A stretch of DNA of 9,467 nucleotides from Cellvibrio sp. (GTDB lineage Bacteria; Pseudomonadota; Gammaproteobacteria; Pseudomonadales; Cellvibrionaceae), in the NCBI GenBank assembly GCA_021323495.1, contig JAJQJO010000121.1, forward strand, positions 1 to 9,467, given 5' to 3'. A model generated the notes under the pieces. That model was not told where the DNA came from and did not search any database. It worked only from the letters and a program-made list of their open reading frames with translations. How positions within the stretch are numbered: position 1 is the stretch's first letter; the number at the start of each line of letters is the position of its first letter. This document shows, piece after piece, positions 1-6,796 of the stretch. The position numbers and the translations under genes were made by a program.

Positions 1-2
1 AT

Positions 3-30
3 TTGCAATCAGTGGTCAAGCATATATGCT
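3..30 (+). promoter_or_regulatory. Candidate promoter with palindrome over the -10 region, upstream of the histidine kinase
   Basis: A -35-like TTGCAA (3-8) and a -10-like TATGCT (25-30) are separated by 16 bp, each matching four of six consensus bases. A perfect 12-bp palindrome, AGCATATATGCT (19-30), covers the -10 element, as a repressor operator would. An alternative extended -10 (TGCTATTAA, 27-35) overlaps the same place. The left edge of the window cuts off further context, so this is a weak prediction from motif match only. Confidence 0.3.
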
Positions 31-84
31 ATTAAATTTAGTAATAAAAATTCTTCAGGGGATGGGCGTTGGAGCGCGACTACC

Positions 85-1791
85 ATGAACCAGAACATTC
101 CAACATTAAATGATGGTGATCATGGTGAAAGCGCAAAGACGTTGTTGCAAAACGAAAGATTAAGCCTGCTCCACAAGGGAATACCCGCTGCCATCATAGG
201 TAACGCCGCGTTGGCATTAATTTTGGTTGCTATCCAGGCAGCGACATTTTCAATAAACGTTTTATTGGTCTGGTTGAGCGCGATGATTTTGCCACTGGTG
301 TGGCGCGCATTGATCTTCATCCAATTAAATCGAGAACCTGCCTGGGCTAGCCCCGCCAAAGCGTTGATATATTTTCGAGCATCCACAATTGCCACAGCTT
401 TAATCTGGGCATCCGCGCCTGCTTTTTTATTCCCGGAAAATAATATTGCTATCCAGGCGGTTTTATCCTTCGTGTTGGCAGGGATCTGTGCTGGCGCTGT
501 TTCATCACTTTCGGTCGATAAAGTTTCTGCGCTCGGATTTATTCTTCCTCCATTGCTTTCATTGACTGCGGCATTCCTGCTGGAGGAGGGGAAGGATGCC
601 ACGACCATGGCCTTGATGACGATCTTGTTTTTAGGGTTTGTCATTCTTAGTTGCGTGCGCAGTGAGCACCAGTTTTGTGAAAACATACGCTTACGAAGTG
701 TTGCATTGCAGCGGGAACAAGCACTATGCAGCAGCGAAGCCAGGTTGCGCAGCCTGTTTGACCTGTCGCCGTTCGGTATCGTACTTACCGATTATGGCTC
801 GGGAGAAACGCTTGAAGTGAACGATCAACTCGTGGCGCTCAGCGGTTATTCGAAAGAAGAATTTGTCGGGCTCGATTTACGTGAGATGACTCCTGCTGAT
901 TACGCGTCCCAGGAGGCTGCACAACGCAATTGTCTTGGTGAAACTGGCCGTTACGGTCCCTACGAAAAAGAGCTGGTCCGGAAGGATGGCAGCCGATTTC
1001 CGGTAGTAGTAAACGGGGTTATGATCGAGGATCTTAACGGACGGAAGTTAACCTGGTCCATTGTTGAAGATATCAGTGAGCGAAAGCGTTTGGATAAAAT
1101 GAAGAACGAGTTTATCTCCACTGTCAGCCATGAGCTTCGCACTCCGCTCACCGCAATTTCAGGTGCGCTTGGGCTGCTCTCCACCCAGCTAGCGTCGAAC
1201 TTGCCGGAGCCGATGCAAAACATGTTACGCATTGCGCGCTCCAATAGCCAAAGGCTGGGCCAGCTAATCAACGATCTTTTGGATATAGAAAAAATCACCA
1301 GCGGCAATATGAATTTTGAACTTAAGCAGCAGGCGCTTCGACCCCTGCTTGAGCAAGCCATCGAAAGCAATAAACCATATGCCCTGGAATATGGTGTGCA
1401 ATTGTTTTTATCGGAAGAATCTGTTGATGCTAATGTTTCGATAGAACCAGGAAGGTTGCAACAGATTTTGGCCAATTTATTATCGAATGCAATTAAATTC
1501 TCACCAAAAGGAGGGCGAGTCACATTGGCAGTTTCACGCGGGAACGGTAATAGCATCCGCATAAATGTCAGTGACCTTGGGCCCGGTATTCCTGAATCAT
1601 TTCGCAATCGCATATTTCAAAAATTTTCCCAAGCTGACAGTTCTGATACCCGCGCAAAGGGTGGGACAGGGCTGGGGCTAGCTATTACCAAAGAACTCGT
1701 TGAAAAAAGGGGGGGTACAGTGGGTTTTGATTCGGTGGAAGGGCGGGGAACTACTTTCTGGGTTGAATTGCCAGGGCCGGTTGCACAATAA
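85..1791 (+). CDS. Membrane-bound PAS-domain sensor histidine kinase
   Basis: This 568-residue inner-membrane kinase should autophosphorylate on histidine and pass the phosphate to a response regulator. Residues 33-191 hold about six hydrophobic helices (near 33-51, 54-78, 93-115, 121-141, 147-165, 173-191). This resembles the six-helix input region seen fused to GGDEF, EAL and kinase modules in gammaproteobacteria, and the signal is unknown. A PAS domain follows at about 218-333 (LFDLSPFGIVLTD, then ending in VEDISERKR). The HisKA helix carries the phosphoacceptor H349 in SHELRTP. The ATPase domain has an N box (ILANLLSNAIKFSP, 461-474), G1 (DLGPGIP, 497-503), F box (FQKFSQ) and G2 (GGTGLGLAI, 526-534), so it looks catalytically intact. 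There is no receiver or HPt domain. GGAG (71-74), ten bases before the ATG, supports this start. No response regulator lies downstream, so the partner is upstream of the window or elsewhere. Confidence 0.95.
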   Translation: MNQNIPTLNDGDHGESAKTLLQNERLSLLHKGIPAAIIGNAALALILVAIQAATFSINVLLVWLSAMILPLVWRALIFIQLNREPAWASPAKALIYFRASTIATALIWASAPAFLFPENNIAIQAVLSFVLAGICAGAVSSLSVDKVSALGFILPPLLSLTAAFLLEEGKDATTMALMTILFLGFVILSCVRSEHQFCENIRLRSVALQREQALCSSEARLRSLFDLSPFGIVLTDYGSGETLEVNDQLVALSGYSKEEFVGLDLREMTPADYASQEAAQRNCLGETGRYGPYEKELVRKDGSRFPVVVNGVMIEDLNGRKLTWSIVEDISERKRLDKMKNEFISTVSHELRTPLTAISGALGLLSTQLASNLPEPMQNMLRIARSNSQRLGQLINDLLDIEKITSGNMNFELKQQALRPLLEQAIESNKPYALEYGVQLFLSEESVDANVSIEPGRLQQILANLLSNAIKFSPKGGRVTLAVSRGNGNSIRINVSDLGPGIPESFRNRIFQKFSQADSSDTRAKGGTGLGLAITKELVEKRGGTVGFDSVEGRGTTFWVELPGPVAQ

Positions 1792-1816
1792 AAAGCGGTG
1801 ATGTCGATTAACGAAC

Positions 1817-1884
1817 TCCTCATTCGACTAACTTTGGTAAACACCTTGGTATCGCTTTTTTCTCCAGGCAATAACGAATGAGGA
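1817..1884 (+). promoter_or_regulatory. Perfect 10-bp inverted repeat covering the Shine-Dalgarno of the RibD-like gene
   Basis: TCCTCATTCG (1817-1826) and CGAATGAGGA (1875-1884) are exact reverse complements separated by 48 bases. The right arm contains the GAGGA that serves as Shine-Dalgarno for the ATG at 1889. If the RNA folds, the left arm would act as an anti-Shine-Dalgarno. The arms could instead be two DNA half-sites, 58 bp centre to centre. Neither role is proven; the repeat itself is certain. Confidence 0.45.
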
Positions 1885-1888
1885 TTGT

Positions 1889-2458
1889 ATGGGCAAAGTA
1901 ATCGTAGAACAGATCGTTAGCGCGGACGGGTATGCCGAAGATGCGGATGGCGGTATTGGCTTTTTCGCCAATGCGGATTGGATCAACACCGCCGACACAG
2001 AACAATTACGCATGTTGTCCGGCGTTGCAGCTATTGTGCTTGGCAAAAATACCTATCGTATGTTTTCCGACTATTGGCCATCTGCCGATCCGGCAGCAGA
2101 GCCGGTTGCGGTTCCAATCAATGAACTTCCCAAGTTCGTTGTATCCTCCACACTTGAATCTGCCCCTTGGGGGAGTACGGATTCGGCTGAAATTCTCAAG
2201 GGTGACGGTGTAGCGGCAGTGCGCGGACTGCGCCAGCGATTCGCCGGTAACCTGATCATCTGGGGCAGCCTGACGTTGAGTGATGCCTTATTACGAGCCG
2301 GCGAAGTGGACGTGCTGCGCTTGCGCGTGCTTCCGCTATTGACGGGTACTGGCCGATCCTTTGCTCCGCCGGACCTGGGTTTGCGCCAGATGTCGCTGGC
2401 CAGCGTGCAATCGTTTGCGGGTGGTTTGATGGTGATTGAATATCACATTAGGCCCTGA
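1889..2458 (+). CDS. RibD C-terminal / dihydrofolate reductase-like family protein
   Basis: This 189-residue cytoplasmic protein has the stand-alone fold of the RibD C-terminal (DHFR-like, NADPH-binding) family. Family landmarks appear in order: a first strand followed by SADGYAED (residues 2-18, equivalent to the SLDG stretch), LGKNTYRMFSDYW (51-63, the usual GRxTYE..YW), KFVVSSTL (82-89), the WGS turn (125-127) before LSDALLRAGEVDVLRLRVLPLLTGTGRSF (nucleotide-site and late-strand region), and a final hydrophobic strand. The length is normal for the family. Most such stand-alone proteins have no known substrate, and nothing here suggests riboflavin or folate synthesis genes nearby, so the function is open. 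It follows the kinase by 97 bp on the same strand, too far to assume co-transcription. AGGA lies only four bases before the ATG, inside an inverted-repeat arm. Confidence 0.9.
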   Translation: MGKVIVEQIVSADGYAEDADGGIGFFANADWINTADTEQLRMLSGVAAIVLGKNTYRMFSDYWPSADPAAEPVAVPINELPKFVVSSTLESAPWGSTDSAEILKGDGVAAVRGLRQRFAGNLIIWGSLTLSDALLRAGEVDVLRLRVLPLLTGTGRSFAPPDLGLRQMSLASVQSFAGGLMVIEYHIRP

Positions 2459-2497
2459 CGCGTATTGCCCGATCAGGTGAAGGAAAATAATTATTTG

Positions 2498-2689
2498 CTA
2501 ATCTTCGTCCAAAGATGACATTTTTATTTTCATGGCTTTTTCTGCTTCGGTGAAAGTGTCAAAAAAGCCGAGTGTTTTATTAGGCAACTCAGTCAGCTCG
2601 AAATAAACCGTCACGCTGTCTTCGCTTTCATCAAAGACTTCCACGCGAGTAATCAAAAACAATTCATTACTCAAGAGTGCTGTTTCCAT
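2498..2689 (-). CDS. Small acidic hypothetical protein (63 residues)
   Basis: I do not recognise this protein. It is short and acidic with no signal peptide or membrane helix, so it is probably cytoplasmic. It reads as alternating strands (LFLITRVEVFDE, SVTVYFELTEL, TLGFFDTF) followed by a helix (TEAEKAMKIKMS) and an acidic end (LDED), suggesting a small beta-beta-beta-alpha fold. Longer in-frame starts exist at a GTG (2737) and an ATG (2731), giving up to 79 residues, but neither has a Shine-Dalgarno. The ATG at 2689 follows a run of six G (2697-2702 on the minus strand) by seven bases, so I prefer it. It converges with the RibD-like gene, leaving 39 bp between stops. The strand-helix pattern and good start support a real gene, but family conservation was not checked. 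Confidence 0.6.
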   Translation of the reverse strand: METALLSNELFLITRVEVFDESEDSVTVYFELTELPNKTLGFFDTFTEAEKAMKIKMSSLDED

Positions 2690-2785
2690 AAATATTCCCC
2701 CCGTGTTTGGTGTGAAAATGACCGAGACCATAAACACAACATTAGCAGCTTCATTAAAAAATGCTAAGTTTTTGAGTGCTTGGGG

Positions 2786-2814
2786 TGTTTAATTTTATGA
2801 ATTATTTTTGCCAA
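2786..2814 (-). promoter_or_regulatory. Weak candidate promoter for the 63-residue protein gene
   Basis: On the minus strand, TTGGCA (2809-2814) lies exactly 17 bp before TAAACA (2786-2791). The -35 is a good match (five of six), the -10 poor (three of six). Transcription would start near 2779, leaving a 5' leader of about 90 bases. The region is AT-rich, so chance matches are likely. Confidence 0.2.
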
Positions 2815-2840
2815 CAATCATGATAAATTTATAAATAAAA

Positions 2841-2867
2841 AAGCGAACGCAATTGTATGGTTCGCTT
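2841..2867 (-). terminator. Intrinsic terminator (second of a tandem pair)
   Basis: AAGCGAAC (2841-2848) and GTTCGCTT (2860-2867) form a perfect 8-bp stem around an 11-base loop. Read on the minus strand, the stem runs straight into TTTTTTATTT. This is the classical rho-independent form, and it lies downstream of the secreted peptidase gene. Confidence 0.8.
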
Positions 2868-2875
2868 CGAATAAA

Positions 2876-2909
2876 AAGCAGTCGTGAGCTTTGCTGCCCA
2901 GGACTGCTT
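2876..2909 (-). terminator. Intrinsic terminator (first of a tandem pair)
   Basis: AAGCAGTC (2876-2883) and GACTGCTT (2902-2909) form a perfect 8-bp stem with an 18-base loop. On the minus strand the second arm continues into TTTTTATT. It starts 17 bases after the stop codon of the secreted peptidase and is followed 8 bases later by a second hairpin. Confidence 0.75.
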
Positions 2910-2925
2910 CCGTATTAAGCCGTCC

Positions 2926-4398
2926 CTACTGTATCAACTCCACGCGAATTGAATGGACGGTATCATTCAATGCACCAATAAACGAAACGTCCGAAGTGTA
3001 TGGCACGCCGGTGCCGGAAAAGTCGCTGCTGGTGAACAGCGTCACGCGGTAACCCGCCGGGACAGTGACGGAGGAAACACCTGAATCAACGCTGTTTGGG
3101 TCAAACCATGAATTGGGTGCGCCGCGCACAATTAAATCCATGGGTGTGTAGTCGCCGGCATTCAACCTGATTTTATTACCTTCAAAATTTGCATGTTCAT
3201 ACACAATGATCCCTTGAGTGGCTGGCGGTGGTGCAGGTTGTTCGCCGTACAGGGCGCCTTTTTCCAGGGTGTAGAAATACCAGAGGTGGTCAACATCATG
3301 GCCAGTCCATTGTACCCAGATGCTATCAGTGTATTGGCCGCTGCGTAGCAAATCATCCAATTGGTCTACCCGCGAACTGCCGCCGCCGGGATAATTTGCA
3401 TCAATCCATTGCAGGAAGCTTGCCGCTACACCGTAGCCATTGGTGTAGTGTTGCCCGTAGCGATATTGTTGTAATGACCAGCCAATATTGCTCAGGCCAA
3501 ATTCGTCGCGCACAAAATCAGCAATGCCTTCCGTTAACCAGCCGGGAACATTACCGAACGAATAGGCCTGCACAATATGCATGCCTTCATGCACCATAAT
3601 ATCGGTGTCGTGCGGGTTATCTAACATCCATTGTCTTTTCACTACGATGTGATTGTCATAAGCGTAGGCCGGGGGATCTATATCGCGCACCTCCAGGAAT
3701 ACCGTTTGCGGTGCATTGGGATTAAAGCGCGCAACCAATTGCGGATATACAGTGTGGAAAGTACACACCAGGTCATTCAGGGTATCGTTATTAAATGCGC
3801 CTTCGACACTCACTACCAAATTAATATTGCTGGTGCACTCGCTTACCGGTTGCCCGGAGAAACGCAAATTATCGATAACTACCGGGCTGCTGGTACTGGG
3901 TACATTCAGCACCAATTGAATTACCAGGTCGGAATAATTTTGTTTTAAGGCGGTTTCAATATTTGCGGGAATCGGGATGGTGAGTTTATGGAAAGTATTT
4001 GCAGATAAATTGGTAAGGCTCGCCGAACCTACCCAGGCACCGTACAAACCCAGGGTAGGGCTGGTAACCGTTAGTTGCGCCTGTCCCCAGGAAAAGGCGG
4101 CGGGAAGCTGTACATCAATTTCAAATTCCTGCGATACACCTGCGAGCGTTGATAGCGGTGCAGATGTTAATTGTACATAGGAAAAATTATTTACTGCCAG
4201 AGCCGCATTGCCTTGTGAATGCACATTGGTGCTGGTCAATGTCCCTGCACCGGCTGACCAATATTGGGTTGATTCAAAACCAAACACATCAGTTTGTGTT
4301 TGCGCCATTGCAACAGGGATCAGGCAGGCCGCGAACATTGCGCTGACCAAGGGCGATAACATTCTTTTGGTAAATTTCCTTTGGGCTGGATACTTCAT
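2926..4398 (-). CDS. Secreted basic-secretory-protein-type metallopeptidase with beta/gamma-crystallin-like C-terminus
   Basis: This 490-residue exported protein begins with a Sec signal peptide (basic KRKFTKR-like n-region, hydrophobic core, AMA cleavage near residue 32). Residues 34-182 look like a beta-sandwich, possibly a binding module. Residues 187-378 match the basic secretory protein family: HEGMH (270-274, an HExxH zinc motif), then PGWLTEGIADFVR (285-297), where E290 or D294 could be the third ligand, and GYGVAASFLQWID (321-333). After a PAPPP linker, residues 396-489 hold two beta/gamma-crystallin-like motifs (IVYEHANFEG and VTLFTSSDFSG), a fold that often binds calcium. It probably hydrolyses protein outside the cell; the substrate is unknown. 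An ATG at 4410 is in frame but has no Shine-Dalgarno, whereas GGAG (4405-4408) is six bases before the ATG at 4398. Two tandem terminators follow the gene. Confidence 0.85.
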   Translation of the reverse strand: MKYPAQRKFTKRMLSPLVSAMFAACLIPVAMAQTQTDVFGFESTQYWSAGAGTLTSTNVHSQGNAALAVNNFSYVQLTSAPLSTLAGVSQEFEIDVQLPAAFSWGQAQLTVTSPTLGLYGAWVGSASLTNLSANTFHKLTIPIPANIETALKQNYSDLVIQLVLNVPSTSSPVVIDNLRFSGQPVSECTSNINLVVSVEGAFNNDTLNDLVCTFHTVYPQLVARFNPNAPQTVFLEVRDIDPPAYAYDNHIVVKRQWMLDNPHDTDIMVHEGMHIVQAYSFGNVPGWLTEGIADFVRDEFGLSNIGWSLQQYRYGQHYTNGYGVAASFLQWIDANYPGGGSSRVDQLDDLLRSGQYTDSIWVQWTGHDVDHLWYFYTLEKGALYGEQPAPPPATQGIIVYEHANFEGNKIRLNAGDYTPMDLIVRGAPNSWFDPNSVDSGVSSVTVPAGYRVTLFTSSDFSGTGVPYTSDVSFIGALNDTVHSIRVELIQ

Positions 4399-4590
4399 AC
4401 TGCGCTCCATTGTTTACATTTAATGGTTAGTGTTCATATTGCCATTCAAGTCATCAGTTGTTAGCGCACAGCGATATGATCCGATCAGTGCGCCCGGCGA
4501 TAATCGGATAAGTTTGTGACAAAAAAAAGATGAGAATTTGCAGTGAGGAAAATATTGGCAGCTGAAATTGAATGCATTGTTATTTTTTGT

Positions 4591-4608
4591 TAATCATTTC
4601 AATGATTA
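4591..4608. promoter_or_regulatory. Operator-like inverted repeat TAATCATT-TC-AATGATTA
   Basis: Two perfect 8-bp arms with a two-base centre make an 18-bp dyad in the presumed control region of the secreted peptidase. It is AT-only within the arms apart from one C or G each and has no T-tract on either side, so a transcription-factor site fits better than a terminator. It does not fit the Fur consensus well, and I cannot name the factor. Confidence 0.35.
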
Positions 4609-4621
4609 GATTATTTTAGCG

Positions 4622-4633
4622 TCAGTGCACTGA
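4622..4633. promoter_or_regulatory. Perfect 12-bp palindrome TCAGTGCACTGA
   Basis: The palindrome has no loop and no T-run beside it, so a protein-binding site is likelier than a terminator. It lies 38 bp past the stop of the coiled-coil gene and 13 bp from the neighbouring AT-rich dyad. Confidence 0.3.
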
Positions 4634-4671
4634 GACGTTTCACTTTCAAGTAAATGTTCCTTTCGTGGGGC

Positions 4672-6753
4672 TTAAGGATTGGTTTTTAATTGCTCCATAT
4701 GCTCAATCAGTTTCGATATTTCACTGTCAATTACATCGCCACTACTGAGCAGCAGGTGCATGCGCTCTTCGTATTCATTGATGGCATTGTCCAGCAGTAT
4801 TGCTCCCTGGCCATGCAAGTCCAGTAGCGGATAGGCCCGGCGTATTTCAGCAATAAAGTTATTGAACGTTTTACGGTTTTCCTCTACCTGGGTAGCGTAT
4901 TGGATATCGATATTGGCGAGATAGTTTTTGGTTGAATCCATCCAGCCATCGGTTTCCTGCCGTTGTCGCTGGTTAGTTCTTCGCGACTCAAGGTTCTTTA
5001 TACACTCTTCTGCTGCATTGACCAGGCCCTGCAGGCTGGTTTCAAGTATCGGGTGGCCGTTCGACGGGGTATTGAGGTGGAGCAAATGAATTTTGCTCTG
5101 GATAAACAGCGTACCCTCATCAAGATGGATCAAGGATTCACTACTAGCCGGGGTTTTCACCAGGGCAATGATGGACTCGTGAAAAAACGCGGCAGGAAAA
5201 TACTCGGCCTTGCCCAGGGTGGAGGAAATATTAAAACCGATGGGCGCTTTAAAATCCTTGATAAATTGCAGTATGAGCCTGGCGATGGATTGTAGCGAAT
5301 CACATTTCATTAATTCCAATATCAAACGGTTTATCGCGTGGAGCTGCTGGTAGTGGGAAATGGTTTTTTCCAGCTCCCTGGTGATCATCGTCAATTCTTC
5401 ACTGTCATACTTGTTGCCATCCACGGTTGCTGCCGCCGCAGATGCCTCACTGCGTTCCTGCAATTGGAAGTAAAGATGGTCTACCTCGCTTTCCAGCGTA
5501 TTTATGCAACCTTCGCATTCTTTTACCAGCCGTTCCAGGCGCATTATTTCTTGTTCCTTTTCCTCGCGGATAGCATCTGTATCGGTGGGATGGATAGAAT
5601 TTCTTAACAGTTTTATTTCGTCGTTCATCTTATTGATGAGATCGCGCTGGATGGTATTGTTTTTCCTGAGTTGTATTAATTCGCCGATTATATTTTCTTG
5701 TTCAATAGGATCGCTTATTTCCGGGGTGGCTTGGTTCAGGGTTTCGGTGTCGAGCAGCATGTGGCTATTTTCCAGGCGTGGATCTTCCAGCCGTGCATCC
5801 CTTAGCATGATGGCGTAATTGGTAACCTGCATCTTTGCTTCTTTTAACTCTTTTTTAAGGTTGCCGATGTATTGGTCTGACTTGATTAATTCCACTTCCA
5901 ATATGTTCATATAGTTATCCATCTTTTCCTTGTGTTCTGCACTGAAGTTGGATTTGTAATTTTTCAATTCCCGGATCACGTTGATGGCGTTGTTATTTTT
6001 TTCGCTGGATTCGTCCAGCCGTTTATTGGCGGCATCAATTTCATATAAACCAAAAACGGGCTCTTGTGGCGCAGCGGGCTGTGCGGTGGACAGCTGGCGC
6101 AACTGTTCCAGCATTTCTTGCAAATTGCTGATGGTGCGCTGGCTTTCTAATTGGTATTGTTTTAGCTTTTTCTCGGATAATTGCAGCTGGGCAATTTTTT
6201 CTTGCAATTGTTTGTTTTTCTCGTTACTGCCTTTAAGGCCCGCTAATTGATCTTGCATTAGCCTTGAGCGGTTATCCCGCACCGCTTGCCGCCGGGTATC
6301 CTTTTTATCTTGCCAGCGAATGATGTCGGCAAGTTTCCGTTCGAATAATCCCCAGCCCGCGTGGGTGATGCCACGCTCCTCAAATACCTCTTTTTCCGCT
6401 GTCAGGTACAGCCAGCGCAACGCAGCCATGCGGCCGCTGAAGGAATGGGTGGGGTCAAGGTGCGGATGCTTTGAGCCAGTATTTTTTTCATAGCGTTGCA
6501 ATGAATCAGCAAGGGACTTTTCAAAATATTCCTCAATGGTGTGGTGGCCTTCCGCTTTCCTACCGTCATAAAAACTGGCCTTTTGATTTGCAGCGGATGC
6601 TTGTGCCGATTTAGCTTCGCTGTATTTTTCACGCAGGCGTTTTAATAACGATTTTTGTTTAAAAATGTAGCGGATGCACAACGAGAGGATAACAAGCAGT
6701 ACAAGGATTATTTCGCCGAGTACAAGTACAGAAAATGGTATATCTGTTGCCAT
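4672..6753 (-). CDS. Membrane-anchored coiled-coil protein of unknown function
   Basis: I do not recognise a named family for this 693-residue protein. One hydrophobic helix (residues 7-29), then FKQK, suggests an N-in/C-cytoplasmic anchor with no cleavage site. Residues 70-150 form a compact region with conserved-looking aromatic and charged positions (YFEKSL, RWLYLTAEKEVFEERG, GWGLFERKLADIIRWQ). Long heptad-like coiled coils span about 150-225, 245-320 and 350-470, with a CxxC (C413, C416) in the last. Residues about 470-690 look globular. Their layout (ILELMKCDSLQSIARLILQFI, then SKIHLLHLNTP, then a helical end) recalls, from memory only, the GAF-like C-terminal part of some gammaproteobacterial response regulators. 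No receiver, kinase, GGDEF or MCP hairpin is visible. An in-frame TGA two codons upstream fixes the ATG, which lacks a clear Shine-Dalgarno. A structural or signalling scaffold is possible. Confidence 0.85.
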   Translation of the reverse strand: MATDIPFSVLVLGEIILVLLVILSLCIRYIFKQKSLLKRLREKYSEAKSAQASAANQKASFYDGRKAEGHHTIEEYFEKSLADSLQRYEKNTGSKHPHLDPTHSFSGRMAALRWLYLTAEKEVFEERGITHAGWGLFERKLADIIRWQDKKDTRRQAVRDNRSRLMQDQLAGLKGSNEKNKQLQEKIAQLQLSEKKLKQYQLESQRTISNLQEMLEQLRQLSTAQPAAPQEPVFGLYEIDAANKRLDESSEKNNNAINVIRELKNYKSNFSAEHKEKMDNYMNILEVELIKSDQYIGNLKKELKEAKMQVTNYAIMLRDARLEDPRLENSHMLLDTETLNQATPEISDPIEQENIIGELIQLRKNNTIQRDLINKMNDEIKLLRNSIHPTDTDAIREEKEQEIMRLERLVKECEGCINTLESEVDHLYFQLQERSEASAAAATVDGNKYDSEELTMITRELEKTISHYQQLHAINRLILELMKCDSLQSIARLILQFIKDFKAPIGFNISSTLGKAEYFPAAFFHESIIALVKTPASSESLIHLDEGTLFIQSKIHLLHLNTPSNGHPILETSLQGLVNAAEECIKNLESRRTNQRQRQETDGWMDSTKNYLANIDIQYATQVEENRKTFNNFIAEIRRAYPLLDLHGQGAILLDNAINEYEERMHLLLSSGDVIDSEISKLIEHMEQLKTNP

Positions 6754-6784
6754 AAGTCATTTGATTTTGTTAAGAAATGATAAG

Positions 6785-6796
6785 CCCGGATCCGGG
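6785..6796. promoter_or_regulatory. Perfect 12-bp palindrome CCCGGATCCGGG
   Basis: The palindrome lies 31 bp upstream of the coiled-coil gene start and could extend by a G-T and an A-T pair on its flanks. No T-run follows in either direction, so an operator is more plausible than a terminator. It lies between the first two GATAA copies. No factor can be assigned. Confidence 0.3.

Larger units (their letters stand above)
4411..4671. other. Intergenic region rich in inverted repeats, upstream of the secreted peptidase
   Basis: I see no gene in this 261-bp gap between two minus-strand genes. It holds several exact inverted repeats: TCAGTGCACTGA (4622-4633), TAATCATT/AATGATTA two bases apart (4591-4608), ATCCGAT/ATCGGAT (4479-4485 and 4503-4509) and GCGCAC/GTGCGC (4464-4469 and 4488-4493). 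The peptidase promoter should lie here, but I could not pick a convincing -35/-10 pair. No intrinsic terminator with a T-run was found after the coiled-coil gene. Confidence 0.5.

Noticed and set aside
960..1613. Long open frame opposite the kinase gene on the minus strand
   Set aside because: It is a shadow of the kinase coding frame; its protein has no recognisable motifs and no ribosome site.
1791..1861. AAAAGCG and CGCTTTTTT as a terminator after the kinase gene
   Set aside because: The 7-bp arms are mostly A-T and lie 55 bases apart, which is too wide for an intrinsic terminator.
2454..2477. CCTGA/TCAGG hairpin at the end of the RibD-like gene as a terminator
   Set aside because: The stem is only five base pairs and is followed by GTGAAGGAAA rather than a T-run.
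4521..4528. Run of eight T on the minus strand as a terminator for the coiled-coil gene
   Set aside because: No GC-rich stem precedes it on the minus strand.
4591..4608. TAATCATT/AATGATTA dyad as a Fur box
   Set aside because: The arm order and spacing do not fit the GATAAT-type 19-bp Fur consensus well enough.
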